Shown: one piece after another, positions 1 through 8,192 of the stretch
Numbering within the stretch: the stretch's first letter is position 1
Layout: the number at the start of each line of letters is the position of its first letter
Source: an uncultured Paracoccaceae bacterium
GTDB lineage: Bacteria; Pseudomonadota; Alphaproteobacteria; Rhodobacterales; Rhodobacteraceae
DNA: 64,000 nucleotides
Direction of reading: 5' to 3'
Assembly (NCBI GenBank): GCA_947495295.1
Contig: CANLYJ010000009.1
Span: 19,958 to 83,957 of the forward strand
Position numbers and translations under genes: made by a program
Notes under the pieces: model-generated
Told to the model about the DNA's origin: nothing
What the model saw: only the letters and a program-made list of their open reading frames with translations
Database searches by the model: none

Positions 1-2034
1 CACGGCGCCGTGGGCAGCTTTGTCGATCTTAGCGGCCCGTAAATGCAAGTTTTCGGCCTTGTAGAATTCATTCTTTTTCTGCGGAATCGAAGCCATATTC
101 GACAGTGTGGTGGCGATTGACGGATCATCAGGTGCAAGAGTGGCCTCTAGTATCTCTAGCGCCTCAGCATAGATCGCCTCTGATTCATCCCATCTCTCTT
201 TTCGCTTTTCCAGTCGCCCAGCGAGGTTGCCCAGCCCTATGGCAACTTCTTTCGGGTTGCTTTGAAAGACAACTTTGCCAAGCTCGACACACCGACGCAG
301 CAAGGTGATCGCGCCGTCGAAATCACCGCGTGCATCCAGATAGACAGCGGCCTGATTGAGTACGTAAGCCAAGGCTCGACCAGTTGTGCCGGGTTGTACG
401 TTCAGTGCGCGCATGGCCTGCGCGTGCGGCGTGAGCCGCGCGCAAAGTGGCCAAACCGAAGGGGTGTTTTGGACGTCATTCGGCATCAACTGTTGGATCA
501 TCAATACCGCTGCCGTAGACCACTCCTCATGCGCTGCCTTGTCGAGCAGGTCGCGCCCGATGTCGCCTAGTAGTCGGTGCAAGATCAGTGTTTGCCCCCA
601 ATCGGGCACTTCGCCGACGCGGATCAGGGCGTATTTGGTCAGGGATGCAACAGCCTTCGCGCACTGTACCTCATCTGTCAGATCGCTGCGCAGTGGTTCG
701 GGCAGAATGTCGGATGCTTTGGCGCAGGCTTTCAACACTTCCAACTCTACGCCATCTGGCGATAGATAGGCGCAGAGGTTGATCAGGCCCAGTGCTGTTT
801 CGCTGTGCTCTCTTTCCTTGATCGCCTCCAGCGCGGTGCGGAAGGTGGCGTAGAGCGTTTTGTTGTAGCCGCTGGCGTCGAAATCGGGGGCTTTGTCGAG
901 CATTTCGATCAGGCGGTCTTCGTAGGCTTTGAACGCTAGCGTGCTGTTTTCAGCCAGATAGGCCCCGGCCTGTTCGGCGGCCAATGGCAGGCCGTCGAGC
1001 CGTTCGGCCAGGGACCGCGCCTCTGCATCAGTTCCCCGTCCGGTCCGTTCTTGCAGGAATTGCGCGGTTGTTGCCACGTCCCAGATATCGAGTGACAGTT
1101 TTTCGGCGATTGTGTCGAACCCGTCATAGCGTGTTGTCACGATGACCCGCGCGGACCCTTTGGGCAGCCAGTTGGCCACGGTTTTCGCGTCGGGTGCGTT
1201 GTCGAAGATCACCAGCCATGGTGCGCTGTCAGGCTGTGCGCCCAGCCAGTCGCGGATGTTGGCGGCGTTCGTTTCCTGATCCGGGTCGCGCGCAAACTGA
1301 TTGCCCAGCTTTTGCGCAAGTGCGTCGTAGCCGGCAAGGATACCGGATTGTGTTTCCGCCTCTACCCACCAGACGCCGCCGAAGCGTGCGGCGGTGCCGT
1401 GTCGATGCGCATATTCACGGGCGAGCGTGGTCTTGCCGATGCCGCCCATGCCCTGAACGGCGGTGATGGCTGTGGTGGTGTTGGATCTGATACGTTCGTG
1501 CAGCAAGGCCAGTTCTGTGCTGCGCCCGCTGAAATGCGGGTTGAGCCCGTCCTGGACGTTGAAAATTGTGGGGAGTTGCCGCGTCCGATTGGCGTTTTCG
1601 GCTGCAAGCCGGGCTTGACGGGCGTGTTCGCTTTGTAGTTCGGCGACCAGTTTTGCCGCCGCTTCGGGCCGTTGCAGCCCTGTCAGGTCGATATATTCGT
1701 TCTGGGCGATCAGCCGGGGGAATTTGCAGGGGGCGACTTTGACGAGGATCAGGAGAGGGTCGTTGTTGGTCGGGTCTTCCCAGAACATCGACTGGCGTTC
1801 CGCCCGGCTATAGCCTTTGGACCGGTCGAAATAGGCGTCAGAGCACAGGGCGAGCATCTGGTTTGAGGCGTCGAGCGCGACCTCCATCCAGTCGGCGATG
1901 CCGGCCCCTTTGGGTTTGTCCTTGGGATGGAACCATGTGCTGAAACCGGCATGGTTCACCGCGTCATTGATTGCCGTGGCAATATCGATGTCGGCATAGG
2001 TAAAACTGATAAAGAAATCGCGTGTATCTGACAA
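1..2034 (-). CDS. TIR-NB-ARC-TPR STAND protein (C-terminus beyond window edge)
   Basis: I translated 678 codons without a stop, from a TTG at 2034 to the left edge; the rest lies outside the window. Residues about 5-133 look like a TIR domain (DFFISFTYAD strand A; S65-x2-Y68 then E79 in RAERQS, the likely NADase glutamate). A STAND/AP-ATPase follows: P-loop GMGGIGKTT at 195-203, Walker B WLVIFDN with D278, VIVTTR near 297-302, GLPLA at 348-352, and an LHRLLGDIGR stretch resembling the bacterial MHD-like region. From about residue 560 there are TPR-like helices. The TTG start is chosen because AAAGGG lies 8 nt upstream and the next in-frame ATG (residue 50) would cut the TIR domain; a GTG three codons upstream is possible. 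TIR-STAND proteins of this layout act as ligand-triggered NAD+-depleting immune sensors in characterised cases; that role is inferred here. Confidence 0.85.
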   Translation of the reverse strand, partial: MSDTRDFFISFTYADIDIATAINDAVNHAGFSTWFHPKDKPKGAGIADWMEVALDASNQMLALCSDAYFDRSKGYSRAERQSMFWEDPTNNDPLLILVKVAPCKFPRLIAQNEYIDLTGLQRPEAAAKLVAELQSEHARQARLAAENANRTRQLPTIFNVQDGLNPHFSGRSTELALLHERIRSNTTTAITAVQGMGGIGKTTLAREYAHRHGTAARFGGVWWVEAETQSGILAGYDALAQKLGNQFARDPDQETNAANIRDWLGAQPDSAPWLVIFDNAPDAKTVANWLPKGSARVIVTTRYDGFDTIAEKLSLDIWDVATTAQFLQERTGRGTDAEARSLAERLDGLPLAAEQAGAYLAENSTLAFKAYEDRLIEMLDKAPDFDASGYNKTLYATFRTALEAIKEREHSETALGLINLCAYLSPDGVELEVLKACAKASDILPEPLRSDLTDEVQCAKAVASLTKYALIRVGEVPDWGQTLILHRLLGDIGRDLLDKAAHEEWSTAAVLMIQQLMPNDVQNTPSVWPLCARLTPHAQAMRALNVQPGTTGRALAYVLNQAAVYLDARGDFDGAITLLRRCVELGKVVFQSNPKEVAIGLGNLAGRLEKRKERWDESEAIYAEALEILEATLAPDDPSIATTLSNMASIPQKKNEFYKAENLHLRAAKIDKAAHGAV

Positions 2035-2094
2035 AATATGCACCCTTTAATGCGGTGTATTGCACGCGATGGGTGTGTATTTGGCAAGAAAAAA

Positions 2095-2129
2095 GTGACC
2101 CTTGCCATGTGCGTCACATGGCAAGGGTC
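2095..2129 (-). terminator. Strong intrinsic terminator after the VWA gene
   Basis: A perfect 15-bp inverted repeat (2097-2111 with 2115-2129, 3-nt loop) starts six bases past the VWA stop codon. Read on the minus strand it is followed by six T. It should stop transcription of the sigma/VWA operon before it reaches the TIR-STAND gene, which starts only about 60 bp further on. Confidence 0.88.
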
Positions 2130-2134
2130 GCAGG

Positions 2135-4327
2135 TTATCTGGATAGGCTCTGCGCCAGTCGCATCAGTTGCACGGCTTCGGTCCGGTAGCCGAATGCGTC
2201 TTCGCCCCGATTGGCGTTGGCCAGTGCGATGGCGTCGTCATAGCCCCAGTCGCCCAGATAGCTGTCATCGCGCAGCAATTGCCCGAAACCGGCGATGGCG
2301 GCGGCGAAATTCGCCTCTGTCCCCGGGGTGGATTGCCCGATGATCGGGGTTTCGATCAACTGGCTGGTGGCCTCGCCCGGTTCCTTGTAGCGCAGTTTGA
2401 CGTAGCCGAGTTCGTCAGAGCTGGCTGCCACCGTATTGGGCGCATAGCGCAGCGGGTCGCTGAGTTGTGCGGGCGAGCCTGTGGGTGTGACTTCGTAGAT
2501 TGCTGTCACCGCATGGCCTGCCCCAAGTTCGCCCGCATCGACCTTGTCATTGTTGAAATCCTCTCGGTTCAGGCTGCGCGTTTCATAGCCGATCAGCCGG
2601 TATTCGGCGATTTGGGCGGGGTTGAATTCCACCTGCACCTTCACATCCCCCGCGATGGGGAACAGCGCGCCGGTCAACTGGTCCACCAGCACCTTTTGCG
2701 CCTCGCTCAGCGTGTCGATATAGGCGGCCGTTCCGTTCCCGTTTTGCGCCAGCGCCTGCATGGTCGCGTCGTCCAGATTGCCGCGCCCGAAGCCGAGGAC
2801 CGACAGATACGTGCCGCTGTCCCGCTTGTCGGCGATGAAGTCTTTCAGCGCGTCGGGGTTGCTGAGCCCCACGTTGAAATCCCCGTCGGTGGCAAGGATG
2901 ACGCGGTTGATCTGGCCGTCCTCTTTCATGGTCTCAGCGACGGCATAGGCCTGTTGCAGCCCGCCTTGCCCATTGGTGGACCCGCCTGCGCCGAGCGATT
3001 GGATCGCTTGCAGGATGGTTGTGCGTTCAGAGGCCGGGGTGGGGGCCAGCACCTGCCCGGCGCTGCCCGCATATTCGACAATCGCCACTTCATCCTCGGG
3101 CCGGAGTTGGTCGAGCATCAGCCGGAAGGATTGTTTCAGCAGTGGTAGTTTCGTTGGATCATCCATCGACCCGGATGTGTCGATCAGGAAGACGAGGTTC
3201 AGGGGTGGCCGGTCGTCCAGGGCGGGCATTGCGCCTTGCAGCGCGATATGGACCAGTTGCGTGTCGGCGTTCCACGGGGTCTGGAACGTGCTGATTGTGG
3301 GCCGGAACGGGGGCTCGCCCGCGTCGGGGGCGGGGTAGTCATAGGGGAAATAGTTGATCAGTTCCTCGATGCGTACGGCCTGCGGCGGGGGTAGCTGGCC
3401 ACGGGTCAGGGACGACCGGACGACTGAATAGGCCGCCGTGTCCACGTCGATCGAGAAGGTGGAGACCGGTTCTTCGCCGGTGATTTTCAGGTCGTTGGGG
3501 GCTTCGGTCGGGAAGCTTTCGGTGTTGGGTTGGGCGGGCTGAATGATGACATCGGGTACGCGTGATATGACCGCACCAACCTGCGCGCCTGATTGTGGCG
3601 CAGCTTCTTGTGGTGCCGCATTGCCATGCAATTGGACGAGGCCAGTGGTGTTGCGTCTGTCGCTTGTTGTTTGAGCCAGACCTGTCGCGGGCGGTTGCGA
3701 CGCCTCCTCCTCTGCAACGGCTATATCCAATTCGCCCGCGCCGAGCGACGAGACGACCTGATCATCTTGAGCAGCTTCTGGTGTTGCATTTGCGGTTTTG
3801 CCAGAAAACTCTGATGGTTTTGGGTTAACCGCCGCCGGGTTGCGTTGGGGCTCAGTGATGATGGGCGCGGCTGGTGCCGGCGCTACCTCTTCGGTTGCGT
3901 CAACGAGACCTCCCGCGATGGAGGGCGGCACGACAGCGACTTGTTCGGTCACGTCATCATTGCCAAGCGTCCGGTCGCGTCGCGCCTCTGCTGTGGCCAG
4001 TTCCAAGTCGCCTGCAAGGTTATCCCCGCCACCGTTTTGCGACAGCAAATCCTGCCCTTGCGGTGTCAGAAACAGAAAGCCGCAGGCGACAAGTGCCGTC
4101 GTCGTCGTCAGTGCCGCCTTGGATGTGAATGTGTTCAGCATGGTCTTTACTCCTGTCCAGAGGCCCTTTGCCTCGGTTACAGGAGTGGGACGCGCCGTCT
4201 GACGTGATCCTTGGAGATTTTCGAAATTTTTCTGCGCCAATGCCAGATTTTCCGCCCGCCGTGCCGCATCCGGCCGGGGCGTTGCATCATCCATCATTGC
4301 CTTGAGGTCGTTTAGGTCATCATTCAT
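2135..4327 (-). CDS. Membrane-anchored von Willebrand factor A protein (YfbK-like)
   Basis: This 730-aa protein has an N-terminal cytoplasmic stretch, one hydrophobic segment near residues 70-90, a long Ala/Pro/Thr-rich linker, and a YfbK-type N-terminal domain (TFSIDVDTAAYS). A VWA domain follows with MIDAS residues DTSGS, GGSTNG and ATDGDFN, and then a C-terminal DUF3520-like region (TVAASSDELGYVKLRYKEP). The metal site looks intact, so divalent-cation-dependent protein binding outside the membrane is likely. Its ATG overlaps the stop of the ECF sigma gene (ATGA), so the two are co-translated. The roughly 70 residues before the membrane segment are in the right place to bind the sigma factor, which would make this an anti-sigma-like sensor; that is inference, since no canonical ZAS motif is visible. 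Confidence 0.85.
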   Translation of the reverse strand: MNDDLNDLKAMMDDATPRPDAARRAENLALAQKNFENLQGSRQTARPTPVTEAKGLWTGVKTMLNTFTSKAALTTTTALVACGFLFLTPQGQDLLSQNGGGDNLAGDLELATAEARRDRTLGNDDVTEQVAVVPPSIAGGLVDATEEVAPAPAAPIITEPQRNPAAVNPKPSEFSGKTANATPEAAQDDQVVSSLGAGELDIAVAEEEASQPPATGLAQTTSDRRNTTGLVQLHGNAAPQEAAPQSGAQVGAVISRVPDVIIQPAQPNTESFPTEAPNDLKITGEEPVSTFSIDVDTAAYSVVRSSLTRGQLPPPQAVRIEELINYFPYDYPAPDAGEPPFRPTISTFQTPWNADTQLVHIALQGAMPALDDRPPLNLVFLIDTSGSMDDPTKLPLLKQSFRLMLDQLRPEDEVAIVEYAGSAGQVLAPTPASERTTILQAIQSLGAGGSTNGQGGLQQAYAVAETMKEDGQINRVILATDGDFNVGLSNPDALKDFIADKRDSGTYLSVLGFGRGNLDDATMQALAQNGNGTAAYIDTLSEAQKVLVDQLTGALFPIAGDVKVQVEFNPAQIAEYRLIGYETRSLNREDFNNDKVDAGELGAGHAVTAIYEVTPTGSPAQLSDPLRYAPNTVAASSDELGYVKLRYKEPGEATSQLIETPIIGQSTPGTEANFAAAIAGFGQLLRDDSYLGDWGYDDAIALANANRGEDAFGYRTEAVQLMRLAQSLSR

Positions 4328-4869
4328 GCCACGTCCTCCTTTTCCTTGATTGCCCGCAGGGCTTTTTTGGCCTCGGATATCCGCCAGCTGATGGTGCCTT
4401 CTGACACGCCCAGGATGTCGGCGGCCTGTGCATGGGTCATGTCGTCCAGCACAAGGGCGAGCGTGTCGCGCAGATCATCGGTCAGTTGGTTCATGGCGGC
4501 GGTCAGCCAGTCGATTTGTTCATGTGTGTCCCGGTTGGCGGCGGTGCGGTTTGTTTCCCAATCGCCCCAACCTTCGGTTGCTTTTGCATATGTGGCGCGC
4601 TTGCGGCGTCGGTCATGGGCGGCGTTCACAGCCACCCGGTAGAGCCATGTCGTGACCTTCGCCCGTTTTTGATAGCTGGCGAGCTTGGCGGGCAGGGCGG
4701 CACAGATATCCTGTGTCAGATCCTCTGCCTCTGCCCGCGCGCCGGTGAGCCGGAAACAGAAGGCGAAAAGCCTGTCGTAATGGCGATCAAGCAAGCTGGC
4801 AAAGGCCGCCCCGTCGCCGGTGGCTGCCGCCTCTGCAAGATCTTCATCGCTTGTTGTCATGCGCATCAC
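4324..4869 (-). CDS. ECF-type RNA polymerase sigma factor
   Basis: This 181-aa protein has sigma-70 region 2 at about residues 20-90 (HYDRLFAFCFRLTG, then AEDLTQDI) and a region-4 helix-turn-helix at about 120-172 (HAQAADILGVSEGTISWRIS). It has no region 1.1 or 3, which is typical of ECF factors. The start could be the first ATG or one of the nearby ATGs (MMRMTT). It is translationally coupled to the downstream VWA membrane protein, its probable partner. It is divergent from the trypco2/trypsin pair, with about 127 bp between the two starts, so an autoregulated promoter there might also serve the plus-strand genes. I could not assign a recognition sequence. Confidence 0.92.
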   Translation of the reverse strand: MMRMTTSDEDLAEAAATGDGAAFASLLDRHYDRLFAFCFRLTGARAEAEDLTQDICAALPAKLASYQKRAKVTTWLYRVAVNAAHDRRRKRATYAKATEGWGDWETNRTAANRDTHEQIDWLTAAMNQLTDDLRDTLALVLDDMTHAQAADILGVSEGTISWRISEAKKALRAIKEKEDVA

Positions 4870-4996
4870 ATTTGGTTGGACGCGTCTGGAAGGTCAATCC
4901 TTGGTGGCTTTGTGCATTTTTTTGCAAAGGGGGCAATTCGCGGTTATGATGGGGGCATTATTCTATTTATTCTTATGCTGCTGATTGAGGTATTTT

Positions 4997-5311
4997 ATGT
5001 CCGACGATCCGCAAATCTCTTTGGCTGCCGCGATTGAAGAATTGCGTGCTGAATTGCTGCGTGCCCTTGATATGGGTAAGGATCAGCCCCTGCAATTTCG
5101 TGTCAAACCGGTTGAGCTGGAGATGCATGTCACCGTCACCCGCGATGCTGCTGTGTCGGGTGGCGTGAAATTCTGGGTCGCCAGTTTCGATGCCGATGCG
5201 TCGCAGGAACGCCAGTCCAGTCACAAGATAAAATTGGTGCTGGAACCGGTGTCGGGTGACGGGCAATCAGAGTTTTTGATCAGCCGTGTCGGCCAATCGA
5301 AACCAAGATGA
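4997..5311 (+). CDS. Trypco2-like domain protein (trypsin-co-occurring)
   Basis: This 104-aa single-domain protein starts at the ATG at 4997, with GAGG six bases upstream; an in-frame TTG at 4985 is less likely. An N-terminal helix (ISLAAAIEELRAELLRAL) is followed by alternating hydrophobic strands (FRVKPVELEMHVTVTRD, GVKFWVASF, HKIKLVLEPV). This matches my memory of the trypco2 domain, described by comparative genomics as a small beta-rich partner of trypsin-like proteases in NTPase-containing conflict systems. The trypsin-like gene starts 10 bp downstream, exactly the expected pairing. Biochemical function is unknown; a regulatory or substrate-presenting partner of the protease is inferred. 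No signal peptide or membrane segment is present. Confidence 0.8.
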   Translation: MSDDPQISLAAAIEELRAELLRALDMGKDQPLQFRVKPVELEMHVTVTRDAAVSGGVKFWVASFDADASQERQSSHKIKLVLEPVSGDGQSEFLISRVGQSKPR

Positions 5312-5321
5312 GGCGCGCCGC

Positions 5322-6653
5322 ATGACAGATGCCATTCCCGAACTGCTGGGCCGCGTCACCGAAGTGTGGTCGGATACGGCGGGTGGCAATGCTGGCACCG
5401 GCTACCTGATTGGCACTGACCTGATCCTGACGGCGTTGCATGTGGTGCATCGCGATGGGGCCGAACCGGCCAAAGAAATTGTGGTGCGCCCGTTGCTGGC
5501 GGCCGGTCAGATGGGCGCGTTGCAGGCTGCCGAACTTGTGTGGCCCACGGTCGACCGCCTGGATGATCGGCCACTGGATGCCGCGTTACTGCGGTTGCGC
5601 AACCTGAAATGCGAGGCTGCCCCAAGGATTGATCTTGGCAAGCCCAAGAGCCCGCCTGATTGTCTGAACCTGCCATTGATCGCGGTTGGTTTTCCTGCAT
5701 TTGCCCCCAAGGCTGGTTACCGGCAGGATACAGAACAGATCAGCGGGATTGCCCCATTGGCGTCATCCATCGTTGCGGGGAAGTACCAGATTGCTGAGTT
5801 GCAGAATACACGGAAGATGCAGATCGATGACAGCCTGGATTGGCATGGTATGTCGGGTGCGCCGCTTTTGTCCGAGGGGCGTTTGATCGGGTTGCTGGTT
5901 GCCCGTAAATCCGCCAATCAACGTTATGATTTTTCCGGCATCCGTATCGAGAAGCTGTTGGAGGATGCGGCGTTTCGCGCTTATGTCGGGCCTTGTATTG
6001 ATAATGGCCTTGATGGGCTGGCGTTCTCGGACCTGAAATCGAAGCGGATTATTGTGCCACGTCCTGGTCCCCCGGACTTACCGCCAGATGATATCTGGGA
6101 CATTCCGGCGGACGCATTCGGAGAAGTGCTGGATCATCAGTTTGGTTTGCCCGCCTTACCGCAAGAGAGCCCCAAAATGCCCACGGTGCTGGCCCTTTAT
6201 TGGGACCGGTTGGATCGCAAGTTACAGGATGCTTTCGCCCTGGCTGCGACACAGGCGGCCAGGTCCGGGAAAAACTACATCTCGACCACGACGCTGTTTG
6301 CTGCGTTACGCCGATTGCGCAACGCCCCGCTGCCGGAATTGCTGGACGCCATGCCAGACGGCGCGATGGGCGCGCCTGTGCCAGCGCATATCAGCCCGGA
6401 TTATGCCTGCCTGTCCCAGATCACCGAATTGTCGCCCTGTGTGACCCGGTCGCTTGATAACCTCGCCCCGAAAGTGGGCAGTGATGCGGTTCTGTCCAGC
6501 GAGGACATGTTTGTCGATATCGCGCGGTTTGGCACGGGCAAGTCCACAATCCGCATGCGGAATAACGGCGTTGATCCCGATTGGATTGTGGACAAGGTCA
6601 CAACGCTGGACTGGCATGTGTTGTCCCGCGATGGCGCGCAGATGGCGTATTAG
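5322..6653 (+). CDS. Trypsin-like serine protease with C-terminal Clp_N-like region
   Basis: This 443-aa protein starts at the ATG at 5322, which has GAGG 8 nt upstream overlapping the trypco2 stop; an in-frame GTG at 5286 would lie inside that gene. Residues about 8-220 form a trypsin fold with an intact triad: H40 in LTALHVV, D86 in PLDAALL, S178 in GMSGAP. A linker leads to a helical domain at about 285-345 (LQDAFALAATQAARSG, then ISTTTLFAALRRL) that resembles the Clp ATPase N-terminal repeat, with no ATPase attached. There is no signal peptide, so it is probably cytoplasmic. Such proteases are usually thought to be activated by a neighbouring sensor and to cleave a toxin or host target; this is inferred from context. 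Its stop overlaps the convergent gabD stop by a few bases. Confidence 0.85.
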   Translation: MTDAIPELLGRVTEVWSDTAGGNAGTGYLIGTDLILTALHVVHRDGAEPAKEIVVRPLLAAGQMGALQAAELVWPTVDRLDDRPLDAALLRLRNLKCEAAPRIDLGKPKSPPDCLNLPLIAVGFPAFAPKAGYRQDTEQISGIAPLASSIVAGKYQIAELQNTRKMQIDDSLDWHGMSGAPLLSEGRLIGLLVARKSANQRYDFSGIRIEKLLEDAAFRAYVGPCIDNGLDGLAFSDLKSKRIIVPRPGPPDLPPDDIWDIPADAFGEVLDHQFGLPALPQESPKMPTVLALYWDRLDRKLQDAFALAATQAARSGKNYISTTTLFAALRRLRNAPLPELLDAMPDGAMGAPVPAHISPDYACLSQITELSPCVTRSLDNLAPKVGSDAVLSSEDMFVDIARFGTGKSTIRMRNNGVDPDWIVDKVTTLDWHVLSRDGAQMAY

Positions 6654-8128
6654 ACCCCGGTGCAGATGTATTTCATTTCCAGGTAGTCATCGATCCCGTG
6701 ATGCGACCCTTCGCGCCCCAGACCGGACTGTTTGACCCCGCCGAACGGTGCCACCTCGGTTGAGATGATGCCGGTATTCACGCCCACGATCCCGTATTCC
6801 AGCGCTTCGGCGACCTTGGTCACCCGGCTGAGGTCGTTGGCGTAGAAATAGCTGGCCAGCCCGAAGATCGTGTCATTGGCCTGTGCAATCACGTCGTCTT
6901 CGTCTTCGAATTTGAACAGTGGCGCGAAGGGGCCGAAGGTTTCATCGGTGCTGACGACCATATCCTTGGAGGCGTTTGTGATGATTGTGGGCTCAAAGAA
7001 CTGCCCACCGAGGTCGTGTGGTTTGCCGCCTGTGAGCACTTCGCCGCCTTTGGCCAGCGCATCGTCAAGGTGCGATTTCACCTTATCCACCGCTTTCGGT
7101 TCGATCAGCGGGCCAAGGGTTGTACCATCGGTCATCCCGTCGCCGACTTGCAACGCCTCGACCGCCGCTTTGAATTTGGCGGCGAAGGCGTCATAAACCC
7201 CCGCCTGCACGTAAATCCGATTGGCGCAGACGCAGGTCTGCCCGTTATTGCGGAATTTGCAGGCGATGGCCCCTTCCACGGCTGCATCCAGATCGGCGTC
7301 ATCAAAGACGATGAAAGGCGCGTTGCCGCCCAGTTCCATAGAACATTTCATAACCTGATCCGCGGCTTGCCCCAGCAGGATGCGCCCGACTTGGGTGGAG
7401 CCCGTGAAGGTCAGTTTGCGCACGGTGTGGTTTTCGCAGAATTCCTTGCCGATGGCTGAGGAATCGCTGGATGTGATGACCGAGAAGAGACCCGATGGCA
7501 CGCCCGCCTCTTCCGCCAGTTTGGCCATGGCCAGCGCCGAAAGGGGGGTCAGCTCAGAAGGTTTGATCACAAATGCGCAGCCAGCAGCCAGGGCAGGGGC
7601 GACCTTGCGGGCGATCATCGCATTGGGGAAGTTCCACGGCGTGATGCCGGCAGCGACCCCAATGGGCTGCTTGATTACGGTGATCCGTTTGTCGGCCATG
7701 TGGCCGGGGATGGTTTCGCCATAGATGCGCTTTGCCTCTTCGGCGAACCATTCGACAAAGGAGGCGCCATAGCCGACCTCGCCCCGCGCCTCGGCCAGCG
7801 GTTTGCCCTGTTCGGCGGTCATGATCAGGGCCAGATCCTCAGTATTGGCGATCATCAGGTCGAACCATTTGCGCAGGATGTTGGCGCGCGCCTTGGCGGG
7901 TTGGGCGGCCCAGTCTTTCTGGGCGTCTTTCGCGGCTTCAATCGCGCGGGCGGTTTCGGCGCGGCCCAGATCAGGGACGGTTGCGATGACGTCGCCGCGT
8001 GCGGGGTTGGTCACATCGAAGGTTGCCCCATGATCGGCTGTGATCCATGCCCCCGCGACCAATGTGCTGTCACAGACCAGATCGGGACGTGACAGCATGG
8101 ATGTCAGGTTGGTTTTGTCGTCAAGCAT
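6650..8128 (-). CDS. gabD: Succinate-semialdehyde dehydrogenase
   Basis: This 492-aa aldehyde dehydrogenase oxidises succinate semialdehyde to succinate with NAD(P)+, the last step of GABA catabolism. Visible motifs are TPWNFPNAM (cofactor), FTGSTQVG, the general base in MELGGNAPF and the catalytic cysteine in NNGQTCVCANR; the double-Cys context and overall sequence fit the GabD subfamily. The start is placed at 8128 because AGGGAGG lies just upstream; the reading frame extends 30 codons further but into the divergent promoter region. No GABA aminotransferase gene is adjacent. Glutarate-semialdehyde dehydrogenase activity is an alternative. Confidence 0.92.
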   Translation of the reverse strand: MLDDKTNLTSMLSRPDLVCDSTLVAGAWITADHGATFDVTNPARGDVIATVPDLGRAETARAIEAAKDAQKDWAAQPAKARANILRKWFDLMIANTEDLALIMTAEQGKPLAEARGEVGYGASFVEWFAEEAKRIYGETIPGHMADKRITVIKQPIGVAAGITPWNFPNAMIARKVAPALAAGCAFVIKPSELTPLSALAMAKLAEEAGVPSGLFSVITSSDSSAIGKEFCENHTVRKLTFTGSTQVGRILLGQAADQVMKCSMELGGNAPFIVFDDADLDAAVEGAIACKFRNNGQTCVCANRIYVQAGVYDAFAAKFKAAVEALQVGDGMTDGTTLGPLIEPKAVDKVKSHLDDALAKGGEVLTGGKPHDLGGQFFEPTIITNASKDMVVSTDETFGPFAPLFKFEDEDDVIAQANDTIFGLASYFYANDLSRVTKVAEALEYGIVGVNTGIISTEVAPFGGVKQSGLGREGSHHGIDDYLEMKYICTGV

Positions 8129-8192
8129 GGTAGCCTCCCTTAGCTGTTGCGCTATCTGCCCGTAGAATCGCGCTGGCGTAAAGGGGGGACAG

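Noticed and set aside
2168..3148. 326-codon plus-strand open frame
   Set aside because: It is the exact antisense of the VWA gene, has no ribosome site and no domain; it reflects high GC codon structure.
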